A stretch of DNA of 64,000 nucleotides, taken from Gaeumannomyces sp. JS-464 (Eukaryota; Ascomycota; Sordariomycetes; Magnaporthales; Magnaporthaceae). Of this stretch, positions 33,442-44,852 are shown piece after piece. Numbering within the stretch: position 1 is the first letter of the stretch; every line of letters begins with the position of its first letter. The notes beneath the pieces were generated by a model that saw nothing but the letters and a program-made list of their open reading frames with translations, was not told the origin of the DNA and ran no database searches. Position numbers and translations under genes: made by a program. Location: contig NGZR01000009.1 in NCBI GenBank assembly GCA_002197995.1, positions 558,001 to 622,000 on the forward strand. The letters run 5' to 3'.

Positions 33442-35224
33442 TCAGTAGTCGGCACACTCCCTCCGGCGAAACATGATCTCGCCCTCCGGGTTCGCCCCCT
33501 TGGACATCATGACGGCATAGCCCTTTGGCCTCTCCTCGCCGTCCTTGAGCCTCATCTCGTAGCTGAGCAGAAAATACGCTAGCAGCATCTTAATCTCGGT
33601 CCCCGCGAAGAACCTCCCCGGGCACGAATGCTTTCCGGCTCCAAAATTCATGTTGCTGTTCTCGATGGACGTGAACTGCCACCGGTTCCGGTCCTCGTCG
33701 GAACGCTGCCGCATCTTGTAGAAGCGCAGCGCGTCGAAGGTCTCGGGCGACTCGTAAAAGCGCGAGTCCTGCGACATCCCTGCCCATGCCCGTGTGGTGC
33801 TAGCAGCTTTGTCCTGCCGGCAGGTGCGTGCCGTCCGACAGGTTGATGGGCTTGACCACCTTGCGGATGAAGCCGGCTGTTCGTCGGACGCCCGTCAGTT
33901 GGCCGCCTCTTCGTGTGTGGACGGCGATGTTGGGGAGACGGTACTCACTGATATTGCCCCTCAGCCGTTGGACCTCCTTCATGAAGCTGTCCATCTTCTT
34001 CAGCTTCATAATGCTGTCTCGCTTGGACCACCCGCCCTTGGAAAACACCTCCTCCACCTCTTGCCTGAGCTCCGCTTGAACCTCGGGCTTATCAGCCAAA
34101 TCGAAAATGGCGTCGACCAGCAGGTTGCTGCTGCTGTGGATGCTCGCAGCGCACAGCACCAGCTGCAGCATGACCTGGGAGTCCGTATCGGTCCGCTCCG
34201 ACTCGGGCAGGGCCTCGAGCAGCCACTGGATGAGATCGTCGGGCCGGTCAGTGCCAGGCGTCTCCATGTCGCGCAGGCGCTGTTCGATCACTGGTGTCAT
34301 CAGCCGCTTCGCCCGCTTGATGTTTTCCCTGATCTTGCCCAGATCCCTAACTAGGTACTGGCCCAGCGGGCGCAGCCAGGCCGGCATGAGCTGCAGCTTC
34401 ACCACCGCCGTGAAGACGTGGACGCAGAAGTTGACGCTTGCATCCGCCCACTCTTCGTTGCGACTAATCTCTGGCCCCACGAAGGCGCGCCCTCCACGCG
34501 CACAATGCTGCGGATCGCGAACGGACTGATTTTCACCGCCGTCCACTCCTTGCACTCCGGGAACTCTGCTGCCACTAGGCTGTCGATTTCCTCCTTCATT
34601 CGCGGCACCATCCGGGCTACGTTTTGCGTCAATTTGGTCCTAATCAGTGCCGACATCAGGTCCGTATTTTTGCCCAGGTGGAAATGGGTGTATTCGCCCA
34701 TCATCGCCTGCACCCCTTTGTTAGCTTGGAGTGCCGCAATTCAAAGGCAGAGCCAGGATGTCTCACCTCGGCCACTGCCGCCGTCGAGCTGAGCGTGTCC
34801 TCTGGCAGACCCTTGATCTCGCCTAGAAGATTGGGCGGGATCATCACTTGGACGCCTTCAGTCGCCTTAATCTGATAGACCTTTCCGTAGAACTGGTGTG
34901 GTATAAGTGTTAGTATTTCGCTGCAAGAGACGGGCGAGATTCTATACTGACTTTGTTGTAGCTGTCCATCACCAAGCTCTCGGCGCTGAACATCCATTTG
35001 AACAACGAGGCCTTGTAAAACGGGGCAGCGACAGTTCTTCGCTTGGCATCCCGGTACGACTGGAAAAGGTATGCGACAAGTAACACGCAACCGAGGGCAA
35101 CGAAGTAGTCGAGACGCTTCGGCCGCATAACCTTGTGGCTACTGTCGGACAGATCGAGTCTCGGCTCCGCGGTAGAGGTGAAGATGCTGTACCTGCCCAA
35201 GAGAGCAGATGTGTGGTTGACCAT
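33442..35224 (-). CDS. Cytochrome P450 monooxygenase, N-terminally anchored
   Basis: Four exons: 35224-34952, 34892-34767, 34707-33949 and 33876-33442, about 531 codons, normal for a fungal microsomal P450. Residues about 38-55 (FVALGCVLLVAYLF) form the membrane anchor. The I-helix region reads QLVLCAASIHSSSNLL. The ExxR motif is EVQR in exon 3. The heme loop FGAGKHSCPGRFF holds the axial Cys. The FGAGKHSCPGRFFA loop and the tail resemble ent-kaurene-oxidase-like fungal P450s, but the substrate cannot be assigned. Two single-base losses break the frame: near 34490 (the motif GRAFVGPEISRNEEW resumes in another frame) and near 33813 (after LPAG). A further small change is likely around 33790. 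No terpene synthase, PKS, NRPS or other tailoring gene lies in the window, so cluster membership is not supported. It converges with the tRNA-Lys. Confidence 0.9.
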
Positions 35225-35875
35225 TTTGGATGGTTTGAACGGTATAGGGATAATGAAGGGGTCGATAGAGGTGTCTCTGCCGGATTAGTGGCAGAGGATA
35301 GAAGAAACACCAGAGCACGAGCTCATAGGTTTGTCGGCTCTCACGATGTTGTTGAACAACGAATCAACCTGCCGTTTCACGGGCAAGCTGAGAGCGCGGC
35401 ACCGGATCTATGAGAGGTGCGTTTCGAGGTCGTTTGCTTTCGCCCGGCCCGCTGCTGTCTACACGAGGATCGATAAAAGGGAAATGGGCGAGAAATCTCG
35501 TCTAGAACGAATATTAAGGTAGTCGGTCGACTCGTCACAGACGGCCAAGATATTAGGCTTGTGCGGAGGGCACAGAGGGGTAAAAGATATACGAGTAAAC
35601 AGACGAACGGGAGGAGATGCCAGCAAGAACCACCACGAGGAAAGAAGTGAAGACGGGAGCGGATCAGACCAGCTGGCAGAGGAGGCGACGGATGGTCAAG
35701 GGGTGCTTGACAAGAAACAGAAAGAAAAAAAGAAAAGAATAGGTAGAAAAGAACAGGAAACACCACGCAGATCTAGGCGGAGCAGGCAGGCATTGGAGCT
35801 ATCCACAAAGACGTAGAGAACCAGCGGGTTCATTGTGATGCCCCGGAACAGGGGGAGCGAGAGAGTGGACAGGGC

Positions 35876-35903
35876 GGGGGGGGGGGGGGGGGGGGGGGGG
35901 GGG
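35876..35903 (+). repeat. Poly(G) run, 28 nt
   Basis: Twenty-eight G on the plus strand, the third long G-run within about 5 kb and on the same strand as the others. Confidence 0.9.
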
Positions 35904-36909
35904 TGGAAGGATGGGAAAACATCCGGAGCGGGGCCAAGAGATGCCAGATGAGATCCCTGGGCGCTTCAATGCCGCCTTTGCGATGTGGGCCGGCCGGCCG
36001 GGACGACGTGTGTGGTGTGTGCGTGCTTGACGGGGCCGTGTGTTCGCCCTTGTTCTGGGATGCGGGAGGGCTGATCGGCGGAAGCGCCGCCCCCGGGTGA
36101 GTGCTGTTGCGGTGTGCGCTAGATTGGACAAGTTACAGGTTCCATCCGGCCTCGCGGAGGGAAAACAAAGACAGGGCTCAGGGGTGAAGGAGGATGCATG
36201 GTGGTGGTCTCTCCCCTCCGTCACCAACCGTCGCCTTCATCATCGTCATCCAGTCAACGTCTGCTGCCCGGGCTGAGCGGGTGTGACACGGGACCGGCAA
36301 AGGAGCCATGACGATCGCGATGATGGCGATGACCGCTCCTGCACGGTAGCGTGCCTCAGAGACTCTGGACAGGCAGGGACATTGCTGGGTGGGAGGTCAG
36401 GACAGTGGCAAAGCGGCCGTTGAGATGGGCCTGAGATGGAACAACAGCAGACCCAGCCGCCCGCACCGCACCGGCCAGCGGTTGGCAAAGGCGGGCGTCC
36501 TTTTGCGACCTGGTCTTTTTCTCGGTCCAGCGCCCGCCCGCCGTCTCCTCGCGTCGGCGCTATGAGGTCTTGCAACGTCCTTCAGGCACGGCTGAAACAT
36601 TGGGAAAAAAAAGACTGGGACCCAAGTTTGGCCGTCGTGAGAACGAAATCAGGGGGCCCCGCCGTGCCAAGCCGCGGCTGCTGTCCCTTCCAGCGGGCAG
36701 CAGCCAACCCAGAAGGGGATCCACACGGCTTGCCTCCACACGAGACGTTGATTGAAAGCCGCCCCTCGGGCTCCTTCCTCGTCGAGCATCGCATGGTGCA
36801 TCCGAACTTTCTTGATACACTCGAGTATCAAGCTTCTGTTGGTTGTAGCTTGGCTTCGTTTACCTGTCCAGCGGTCAGGCCTCTCAACCTCTCGGCCAGG
36901 CCGGCCGCG

Positions 36910-36938
<29 letters not shown>
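36910..36938 (+). repeat. Poly(A) run, 29 nt
   Basis: Twenty-nine consecutive A in intergenic DNA. There is no upstream retroposed coding sequence to suggest a retrotransposon tail. Confidence 0.9.
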
Positions 36939-36940
<2 letters not shown>

Positions 36941-39900
36941 AGACGAGTGAGGACGTATGAGTTCGCGTATGGGTTCGCCAATCTTGGCAGACGGGATTGT
37001 CGCCCGCTCAGATCTCGGAATTGATGGGCACAAACAAACGCAGCCGTTTACTTGCGACGGGGAAAGTCCTCCCCTAACCTAGCCGTCGGGTACTGCCTGT
37101 CCCGCAGTTTGGACGCTGAACGATCAGGGCCATCCGACTTGGACCTCCTGATCACTTATTTTTTTTTTCTTTCCCTATTTTTATTCTTCCTACCTAGGTA
37201 CTTTTTTAGCCTGCGACGAGGAAAGAAAACATGCATACAGTCTATTGCACACGCCGTTTGTGTCGAGCAACGCGCAGGGCTGTCAACAAGAGCCCATTCG
37301 TCCCTTGTGCGCGGGGACGTTGGCACTGAGCAAAGCGAGAATGCGACAGCTCTTGTTTGCCGTGGCAGGGAGGAGACATGGTTCCAGCACGCTGGTCGCC
37401 GGGAGTCGATCTGTGATCTTGACGGCGGCGCTCGGGTGGGTGACAGGTAAGCTGCAGCCGCACAAAACAAGCACCATGCCGCAGTCCTCACTTTGCTCCT
37501 CTTCCAAAACAAACCCCAAGTTTCCCAAAACAAGCCGAGTCGCAGCAGCCCATGCGAGTCGCAGACACGACGAGGGTGTGGGTAAAACTTGCCCTTTTTC
37601 CAAAATTATCTTCGGGTTCGGGGGTTTTTGATACGAACCATATCTCCGCCAAATCCCGCTGCTCGAATTGGCTTCGTGTTCAGCGCGAAAAGAAAAAAAG
37701 GCTCAGTCGCCCGTGGGGTCGGGTGTCTAGCAGCATTGATTGGACCCGTTTAGCTCGCCGGCTCGTCGCCCGATTTCTGCTGTGTCATCACCACTCCCAT
37801 CATCATCATCATCGCCCTCAGACCTGCCTTTTCAAGGTCAACAGCGGGCCCTCCTCGGCCCGCGCCGCAGCGCTGCCTTTGTGCTTCGGTACTTGTCTCT
37901 GCCGTCGTCTCGCCTGCCCTGCCTGCAAGTGATGGGTGCCCGTCACTCACAAGGTCCACACGTTGAGCTGAGGTGATGGCTCACTCACCTCGCCCCGTCG
38001 CCGTGTAGATTGTGACACCACCCAAGCCTCTAGGCACACCCTCCTTGCTCTTTGGGGGCCGAAACGTAGATACAATAAGCAAGGTACTTTGACTCGCCTA
38101 CCAGCCACATCGCCGCCGTCACACTAGGGTCGGCGGAGCCTTTTGCGCCCGGGGCGAGAAAAGGCCGCCTTTTCCTTGTCTTTATAATGCCAGTCTCCCC
38201 ATTGGTCGTTGCTGCGATGCCACACTACACCTAGGTCAGCCGGCTGCCTCGGCGGGCACTGCTGTTGCACGTATGAGGTATGTAAATGGTTGTCAGCCGT
38301 TCTCCCTTCCCTTCCCTTCTTCCCTTCTAGGTACCTAGTTTGCGTCGCGTCGCATGCACACCCGTGTGTAGAAACTGCATATAGCCTGCCCGCTCCCTCC
38401 CTACCCCTCACTCCCCTCGCGGTCTTCGCGCGTGGGGAAGACTTGCACCGGCAGTTGCGGTTTTCTTCTTCTTCCCTCACACCCACCCAGTTTTTCGCTA
38501 GTGGCAGGCGGTGACGATGCACAACCAACCTGCTTGCTGCCGCTCGTGCCCAACCTCCATTTTCAACCAGTCGTCTCTCAGCTTTGCATCCGCATCGAGT
38601 CCCAACGGAACGTTCTAGCGCCGGGACGAGGAGGAAAGGGGGAAAAAAAGAGAGAAAAAAGATGCCAAGCTTGACCGCCAATATCTGGGCAACATATCGT
38701 TTCCTCCCCTCCTTCTCTCTTATGAGGCGTCCAGCCTAAGGCATGTGGGCAGGTCGGTATCCGACGGCGTGGGTGAACATCCGTCACAATCGAGAAAATC
38801 GGGAAAATACTTGATCAGCAAGGGCTGTTGTGTAACACCGCGCAGGCGCATCCTCTCCCTCACGCCGACGTCGCACTATTGAGCTTACCTCCGAACGAGA
38901 CTAACCGCCCCTTGTGCTCAATTTCCCCTATCTACTCCCAGCCACACACACACACACACACAAGTATACACACCCTCACCGGCTTCGTTCTGCTTCATTA
39001 TGTGGCCGACGGGGGTTTTTGGATTCCGAAGGGGAGTCATAAAAGAAAGGTTGGCAGCCCAAACTTCACACCGGTGTGCCGGAGCCCCCCTCTGATTGGT
39101 AGCCTTACCTCCTTCGCATCTCCCCCTCCTCTTGTCCACTTCCTCCTCCGTCCCTTCCTGCCTGTGTGACGGCGCTAGCCAATCAATCCGCGGCAACGTC
39201 AGTACCCATTCTCGCGCCTCCGGAGGGAAGAAAAAATATTACACGAAACGTATTATCACGTCTCGGAAATTTCGAGAGGGAGCGCGCGCCTCCCTTCTCC
39301 CAAGACGGATAATCCATCCCGTCGCCGGCTCCCACACACAAACGGCCGCCCGCCTCGTTTGCCTCTCCCTGGCTTGGGTTTCGTATTGTGCGCGTATGCT
39401 TCTCGATACGCAGGGAGAGAAAGAAGAAAAAAAAGCGTCCTCACTGGCTTCATAATGGTGGGTGGTGTCACGCGCCTGCGCACCTGCCGCGTCGGCCGGC
39501 CCACGGCATGAAGGATCCAAAATATCCTGGCCCCTCCCTCCGCCTCCTCCTTATCTTCCTTCCTGCCCGTTATTCGTCCGCCTGCAGGCTGTGCCGGGGA
39601 CATGATATCAATATGAGAGCATTGAGGCTCGGCGCCGTCCAGGTAATAGTCAACACGTGTGTAGCAAATTCGGGAGAGGGAGGGGAAGAGAGGGGGGTGG
39701 GAGGCGGGGGATGGCTGGTTTTTTTTACAACCATGCCAGCTTCGCGACGATGCCGTGGATCCGACCTTTTCTACCTCTTCCCGCTCCGTGCCAGCCACTC
39801 CTCGCCTCTCGTTTTCGCATCTTCGGATGAGCTGACTCCCTGGGCGGCTTGGCCCTCTGTGACTCGAATATTCCAGCCTGTTCTGTGAGTGGAGGTTGCT

Positions 39901-40507
39901 AGATTTGGGCGGCGGTGTCCAGAGCCTCGAAACGTGAGGCCTCGGGCCCGAGAGCAAGCGCGCGTCGCGGGGCAAAATGTGCCGTGCGGGGGCTTCGTGA
40001 AGATCGTGACCAAGCAACCAACCAGACCTGGGCAAAGGCAGAGGACAGTCTCTTGTGTACAGATAGATGTCGTTATGTACTTGAAAAGAGGCAATGTTGT
40101 ACATGTATGAACCGGCAAAAGTTGTCGCGAATACAGAGGATACATATCCAAGCTGGGAGGGGTATCTCGACCAAGGAAATTCGCTGCAAATGCTCATCTT
40201 TTCTTTTCCGCAAAAACTTGTCTTTCTCAAATAAGCCACAAAGGAACAGAACTCTGGAGTGCCAGATGGGGTCGAATAGCTGGGGTATCGGGCTGATAAT
40301 TGGGTATTGGTAAATCTAAACAGTTGAAGGAAAATGAGGAGCAACAGGGGACCGGGAATGCCAAAACGGCAGATTCGGACAAGGGGACATTGTTACATGA
40401 TACACAGGAAAGCAAAATATCGACCACAAAAGAAAATGAATGCGTCGGGGGAAAAGACTAGACACCGTGGCACAGCTGTATCCGGCTGGTAGATGTGTTC
40501 CAAGATT

Positions 40508-42440
40508 TCAGCCGGTGCTTCCTGGACGGCGGGCTCGGGGTACCTTCACCCAGTTATCTTTCTCCGGGCCTCCCTCGTAGACGGTGAGATCGCTCGCAAA
40601 AGAGGCGTGTGGACTCGCGGCCGAGTTCCTCCGGCTCTCCCCTGTCTTTGCGACACCACGCCGATTCAGGTTGAGGTTGAAGCTATCTATCGACGTGAGG
40701 GGTCCGTCGAAAGCGCTGGCGGGCAGTGTAGCCGCCTCGTCGCGGTCCCAGAAGCAAAGCACGTCGTTCTGCCATCGGACGAAGTCTCTCACCCTGAGCT
40801 TGGTCGTGGACGAGAAGACGTCGAGCAAACGCTGCACCTCGAGTGGCGTTGTGCGGAGGTGTTGCAAAATCCAGTTGTTGACCATCTGAGTTTTGTTCTC
40901 AGACATGGTCACCAGGCCTTCGATGGAGACCTCCTTCTCACATCTCTGCACTTCCCGCGTGGCTTCGCTGTAGTCTAGTCCAAGACTTGCGCCCTCGTTC
41001 CTCCGCCGATGGCATCTTCTAGGGCTGCCTTTGCCGACTTCTGGTCGAGCACGTGCTTCGGTTCCGAAAGCAAAATACCGAAATTTGGGTGTGCGAGGGT
41101 GCCGGTAAAGTGCTTGCCTAGTTGCCCCGGACCAGAGGGCTCGAGGTCGATGTCCATGTGGGATGGTCTGTGGGTTCGCCTAGGGACTTGCGGATGATGT
41201 AGTCTTGAGACAGGGTTGGGTGTCTGAGCATCGCTCCCTGCCGGACGCAAAGTAACCACAGCCGCCTGACCTCAACCGTTGTCGACTCTACTAGCTCACG
41301 AGCCTCTTTCTCAGCCTCGGGATAGCTTTTTAGAAATTCGAGATCGTCGTCGTCAACCTCAATGTTGTTTGTTTGCAGGAACTGCTCGATCTCGGCCAGG
41401 TTGGCCAAGTCGGATTTTAGGGCGCCCAGCTCCTCCTCGGTGACGGGGAACATCTCGAAATCACGCCTCCTGTCGATCTTGCGGCGCGTCTCGATATCCT
41501 CTAGTATCGCGTCTCGCTGCTCCACAATGTCCTCGTGCCTTTCTATCGCCTGGTTTTTGTCGCCGACGGCGCTCAACAGCTTCATGTACGTGGGGTGAAG
41601 GTCCACAGGCCGGTCGGGCGGGATACCGAGGAGCGAGGTTCGAGAGGAAGGTCGATCTTCATTTTTGTCCAAAGACCATTGATTGATGCTGTTATTGTCG
41701 TTGTCATCGTCGTCGTCGCTGCCCAGGGACGAGTCTTGGTATATATGCCTGAAGAAAGCATCCTCTGTTTGTTCCGAAGCCTGCTCTTCTCTTTCCAGCT
41801 CGTCCTCAAGCTGATCCAGCGTGACCTCGATTATGCCGTTCTTCGTCCTTAAATCTTGCATCATCCTAAACGGCCCCAGGATCACGTCGTCGCGGAGGCC
41901 GCTGGTGGCCCAGGGACTAAACACAACTTTGCGAAGGGAGTTCATGAAAGTGTTATCTGCCTCGGCGAGTTTTCTGCGCATGACCCTCAAGGACTTTCTC
42001 TGCGTGATTATTTCTTTTCGCAGCGTCCGTATCGTCCTGCGATGATCTTCAAGTTTATACCATAGCCTCTGCGCAGCAGCATCGTTGTCTTCGTGCTCTT
42101 TCTCCCCGCCGTTACTATTGCCGCGGCGGCCGCCATCGCTACCGTCATCGTTCTTGATCGACACCCTCGACGCCATCGAATGGTTGTTCGGCGCGCGCTT
42201 GACGAAGGCGTGTGTGCGGTCGGGTGACATGCCCGGGGCAGGGAGAGGAAGCCCGTGGTCGCTATCGGCGGAAAAGCTAACGGATCGATCGCGGGTGTGG
42301 GAGGAAGAGGACGACGACCTGGTCATGGATGAGGCGCTGGATCGTGGAAGAGAGGCAAACACAGGTCGCCTCGTTAATTGGCCCCGATACGAGTAAACCC
42401 CCTCGGATGGGTGAACCGCAATCGACGCGGAGAAAGACAT
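40508..42440 (-). CDS. Hypothetical coiled-coil protein
   Basis: I do not recognise the family. The start chosen is the ATG at 42440 (MSFSASIAVHPSEGVYSYRG). An in-frame ATG lies further up at 42614, but the extra sequence looks like leader. No intron is apparent. Features in order: a Ser/Arg-rich disordered N-terminus; a charged helical segment (DHRRTIRTLRKEIITQRKSL) with coiled-coil spacing; a SPWATSGLRDDVILGPF segment; an acidic run (SDDDDDNDNN); and a second helical stretch with many Glu/Arg/Leu (DIVEQRDAILEDIETRRK). The frame breaks twice: near 41160 (continuation HMDIDLEPSGPGQLGKHF) and near 40980 (continuation DYSEATREVQRCEKEV). Each is explained by one missing base in a C or G run. After joining, the protein is about 643 residues, ending in a segment with [17 protein letters not shown]. 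The function is unknown. A scaffold or cytoskeletal role would be only a guess from the coiled coils. Confidence 0.75.
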
Positions 42441-44205
42441 GATGATTCTTGTGTCGTTTGTCGACACTAGACCTCCTGGGTTGGTTCGAACCAGAGAATG
42501 AGCAAAGCGAAAGGGCCATCGCCCGCTGTGGTGACAAAAGGAAACGAGGTACCTACCAGGTAAGTGATATGTATGTAGACGAGGTGAAGGATGGATGGCC
42601 TGCACGGCCGCCAAGGCCGGGAACGCTAGTACAGGCTAGATATGGATGGAGGCGCTGGAGAATAGTGGACAAGGGACGCGACTGCTCGGGGAAAATAACA
42701 CAATGAGGCGAACCAGCGTCGTGCGTCCCAGTGGTTGGACAGAAACGACGGAGCACAGCTGGAGGCTCGTTCGTTCAGCCGAAGCTTCACCTGTCTCGGA
42801 CCGACTCGCAAATTGGGCTTCGGACACCGCGAAACATTATCCCGGGTGGGAGGACAGCGCTCGAGTCAAAGTTCCAGAACGAAGCTCGAGAACACGGGTT
42901 TCTGTGCTCTCCCGCGGGCGGGCGTGGGCGCAGGCGGTGGCATTGGTGGCGAGGTGGTGGCATGAAGACCATCCCACCACCGAGCAAGACCATGGGTGGT
43001 GTCGCACATGGCCCCTGTGGCAGGGTGGTGATCAGGGGAGCGCCTGCCTGTTTGGCGGAGCCCCGCCCGCCCTACAGATTTCAGTGGATATTGACCCCCG
43101 TCTGCAGCTGTTCTGGAAGGAGCCAGCCTGAGAACGCCAGCAAGGGCCACCATAGGGATGTGGGTATTACGGCACAGCCGTCGCGGCCAGCCGTCGGTCC
43201 AGTCGCTCATTTCACATTTCATGTTTGCAAGCGGCACCCCAGCAAGCTGTCAACCTTGAATCGGCAACCCAACCTGGACCTTCCGGCCTCCCCAATCTGA
43301 CACCCTCCATCTCGCTCGCTGTCCCGAATCTAGCGAAGCCACCGGAACACCAGAGCACGAAGGACACAGGACAGAGGACGGACTCGAGATTGCAGAAAGA
43401 CACCAGACAGCCGATTGTCTGCCGACAACGGCTACCTGCAGCTGGGACCCACCAGACTTTCAACCCCTCGCAACGGTTTACGCCCAGATCCGTCTGACCG
43501 CTGCTCGAGGATTCAACGCCAAGCTGTCTTTGGCTACCAGCCGGCTCTCTCTGAATCCCCATCCTGGCCCGAGGCGCTCGCGTTTCTCCCAAGGATTTTT
43601 CGGTGGCCAAAGATGCCCGCCCAAGCGCCCAGCGTCCGCGACCTCCCCGCTATCAAACCGCCTCAGCAAACTCGCCCAGTGGAGGCCGGGCCTTTGTGCC
43701 GGCCTCCGCTAACAGCGAGCACCCGGAATGCAGTCTCTCGCGCGGCAGCGGGACCCGGCTGCAGCTCAACTTGGTGATGGATGCCACCACCTGGACCGGC
43801 TGCTAATAACGGCGAGACACGTCTGAGTGGCATGGATGGCTGCCGCCGCTGGGTCTGCTGACCCCGCTGCACCCACACACCATGTTCCGCGTCGCGTGTT
43901 GCATCACTGGCCAGTTGCAGACCCATGGCGAACCATGCGGCCTACTCACCGACCACTGGCGAGCGGTTATCCGAAGAGCCCACAAGAGAGCAAAAGCGTC
44001 CTTGCCAGAATCTCAGCCTGACGAAGCCCGACCCCAGTGTCCCAGCCACAGCCCACTGGCGTTCCCAGTTCTTTCCTTGCTCTGGCTCTGGTGGCTCGTC
44101 AACTCGATCTCCTGGCCGCTGTCGTGCCGGAGCAGATGGGCTCCGTTTTTGCGTGGCCTGGCTGCAAGTGCTGTCGCTTCCGGCATCCTCCCCACGCGCC
44201 CTCCC

Positions 44206-44241
<36 letters not shown>

Positions 44242-44852
44242 CCCAACGAGAGCCTGTCCAGGCCATCGACAGCTCTCCCCTCCATCCTGCTTCCGCCACG
44301 CCGCGCGACATCTCCTGCACCCCTCTTTCCGTTCCACGTCTCCTCGAGCGCCATGCTCTAGGGATGCGTGAGCGACCCCCATCCGCTTGAAAGCCTGCCA
44401 CATACCCGGCATATTCGAACGCGAATGAGGTGGATTCGCAAAAAATCACATGTGTGCTGTCGCCCCCCAATTACGTACTTAATCTACGTGCGAAATTGCC
44501 CCTAGGCCCGACTTTCCTGTTTGATCCCAAGCTGGATGTGCCGCTGCGTTGCTTCTACACCAAGCTACACGCAGAGCCTCAAAAACGGTGTTGCTCTTAA
44601 AGGGGAGACCCGCCCCCAAGCCACCTCCGGCGTTGGCTTGCGGAATCCGGAGGACCACTGGTGTCTCTTGGCCCCGCCGGTCTCTCCTCGCTGATCAGGC
44701 CCCCTCCGTGAATCTTCCAGCGAAAGCAAGCTCCGCCAATTCCATTCTACCACAACGCCCACCGCCTCGAGCCGGTTCCTTATGCTTTGCTAAGGACATT
44801 CGCATTCCTCGCGCCACCCGAACATGTCTCCGCCGCCCTGCGCATCGCTACC
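42441..44852. other. Divergent intergenic region, coiled-coil gene and DUF6590 gene
   Basis: Contains the 5' regions of both flanking genes. No domain-bearing frame was seen. A 31 nt T-run lies at 44209-44239. The stretch 44700-44850, just before the DUF6590 start, is CT/C-rich, as in fungal leaders. Confidence 0.5.
44209..44239 (+). repeat. Poly(T) run, 31 nt
   Basis: Thirty-one consecutive T, the longest homopolymer in the window, about 0.6 kb upstream of the DUF6590 gene. It may exclude nucleosomes, as poly(dA:dT) promoter tracts do. Confidence 0.9.

Larger units (their letters stand above)
35225..40507. other. Intergenic, 5.3 kb without a recognised gene
   Basis: The left part is the P450 promoter. 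The rest carries a 28 nt G-run (35876-35903), a 29 nt A-run (36910-36938), CA repeats (38943-38962) and CT-rich promoter-like tracts. A 362-codon minus-strand frame at 39256-40344 has no domain, is Arg/Pro/Ser-rich and lacks intron signals, so I do not call it. The right end should hold the 3' UTR of the coiled-coil gene. Confidence 0.5.

Noticed and set aside
33442..35224. A secondary-metabolite gene cluster around the P450
   Set aside because: No backbone enzyme, transporter or second tailoring enzyme within reach. The neighbours are a tRNA and a long noncoding stretch.
36910..36938. Poly(A) run as tail of a LINE or processed pseudogene
   Set aside because: No reverse transcriptase, no gene-like sequence upstream and no obvious target-site duplication.
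39256..40344. 362-codon open frame on the minus strand
   Set aside because: No domain, odd composition, no promoter or intron signals, and it overlaps microsatellite-like DNA. Long chance frames are common in GC-rich sequence.
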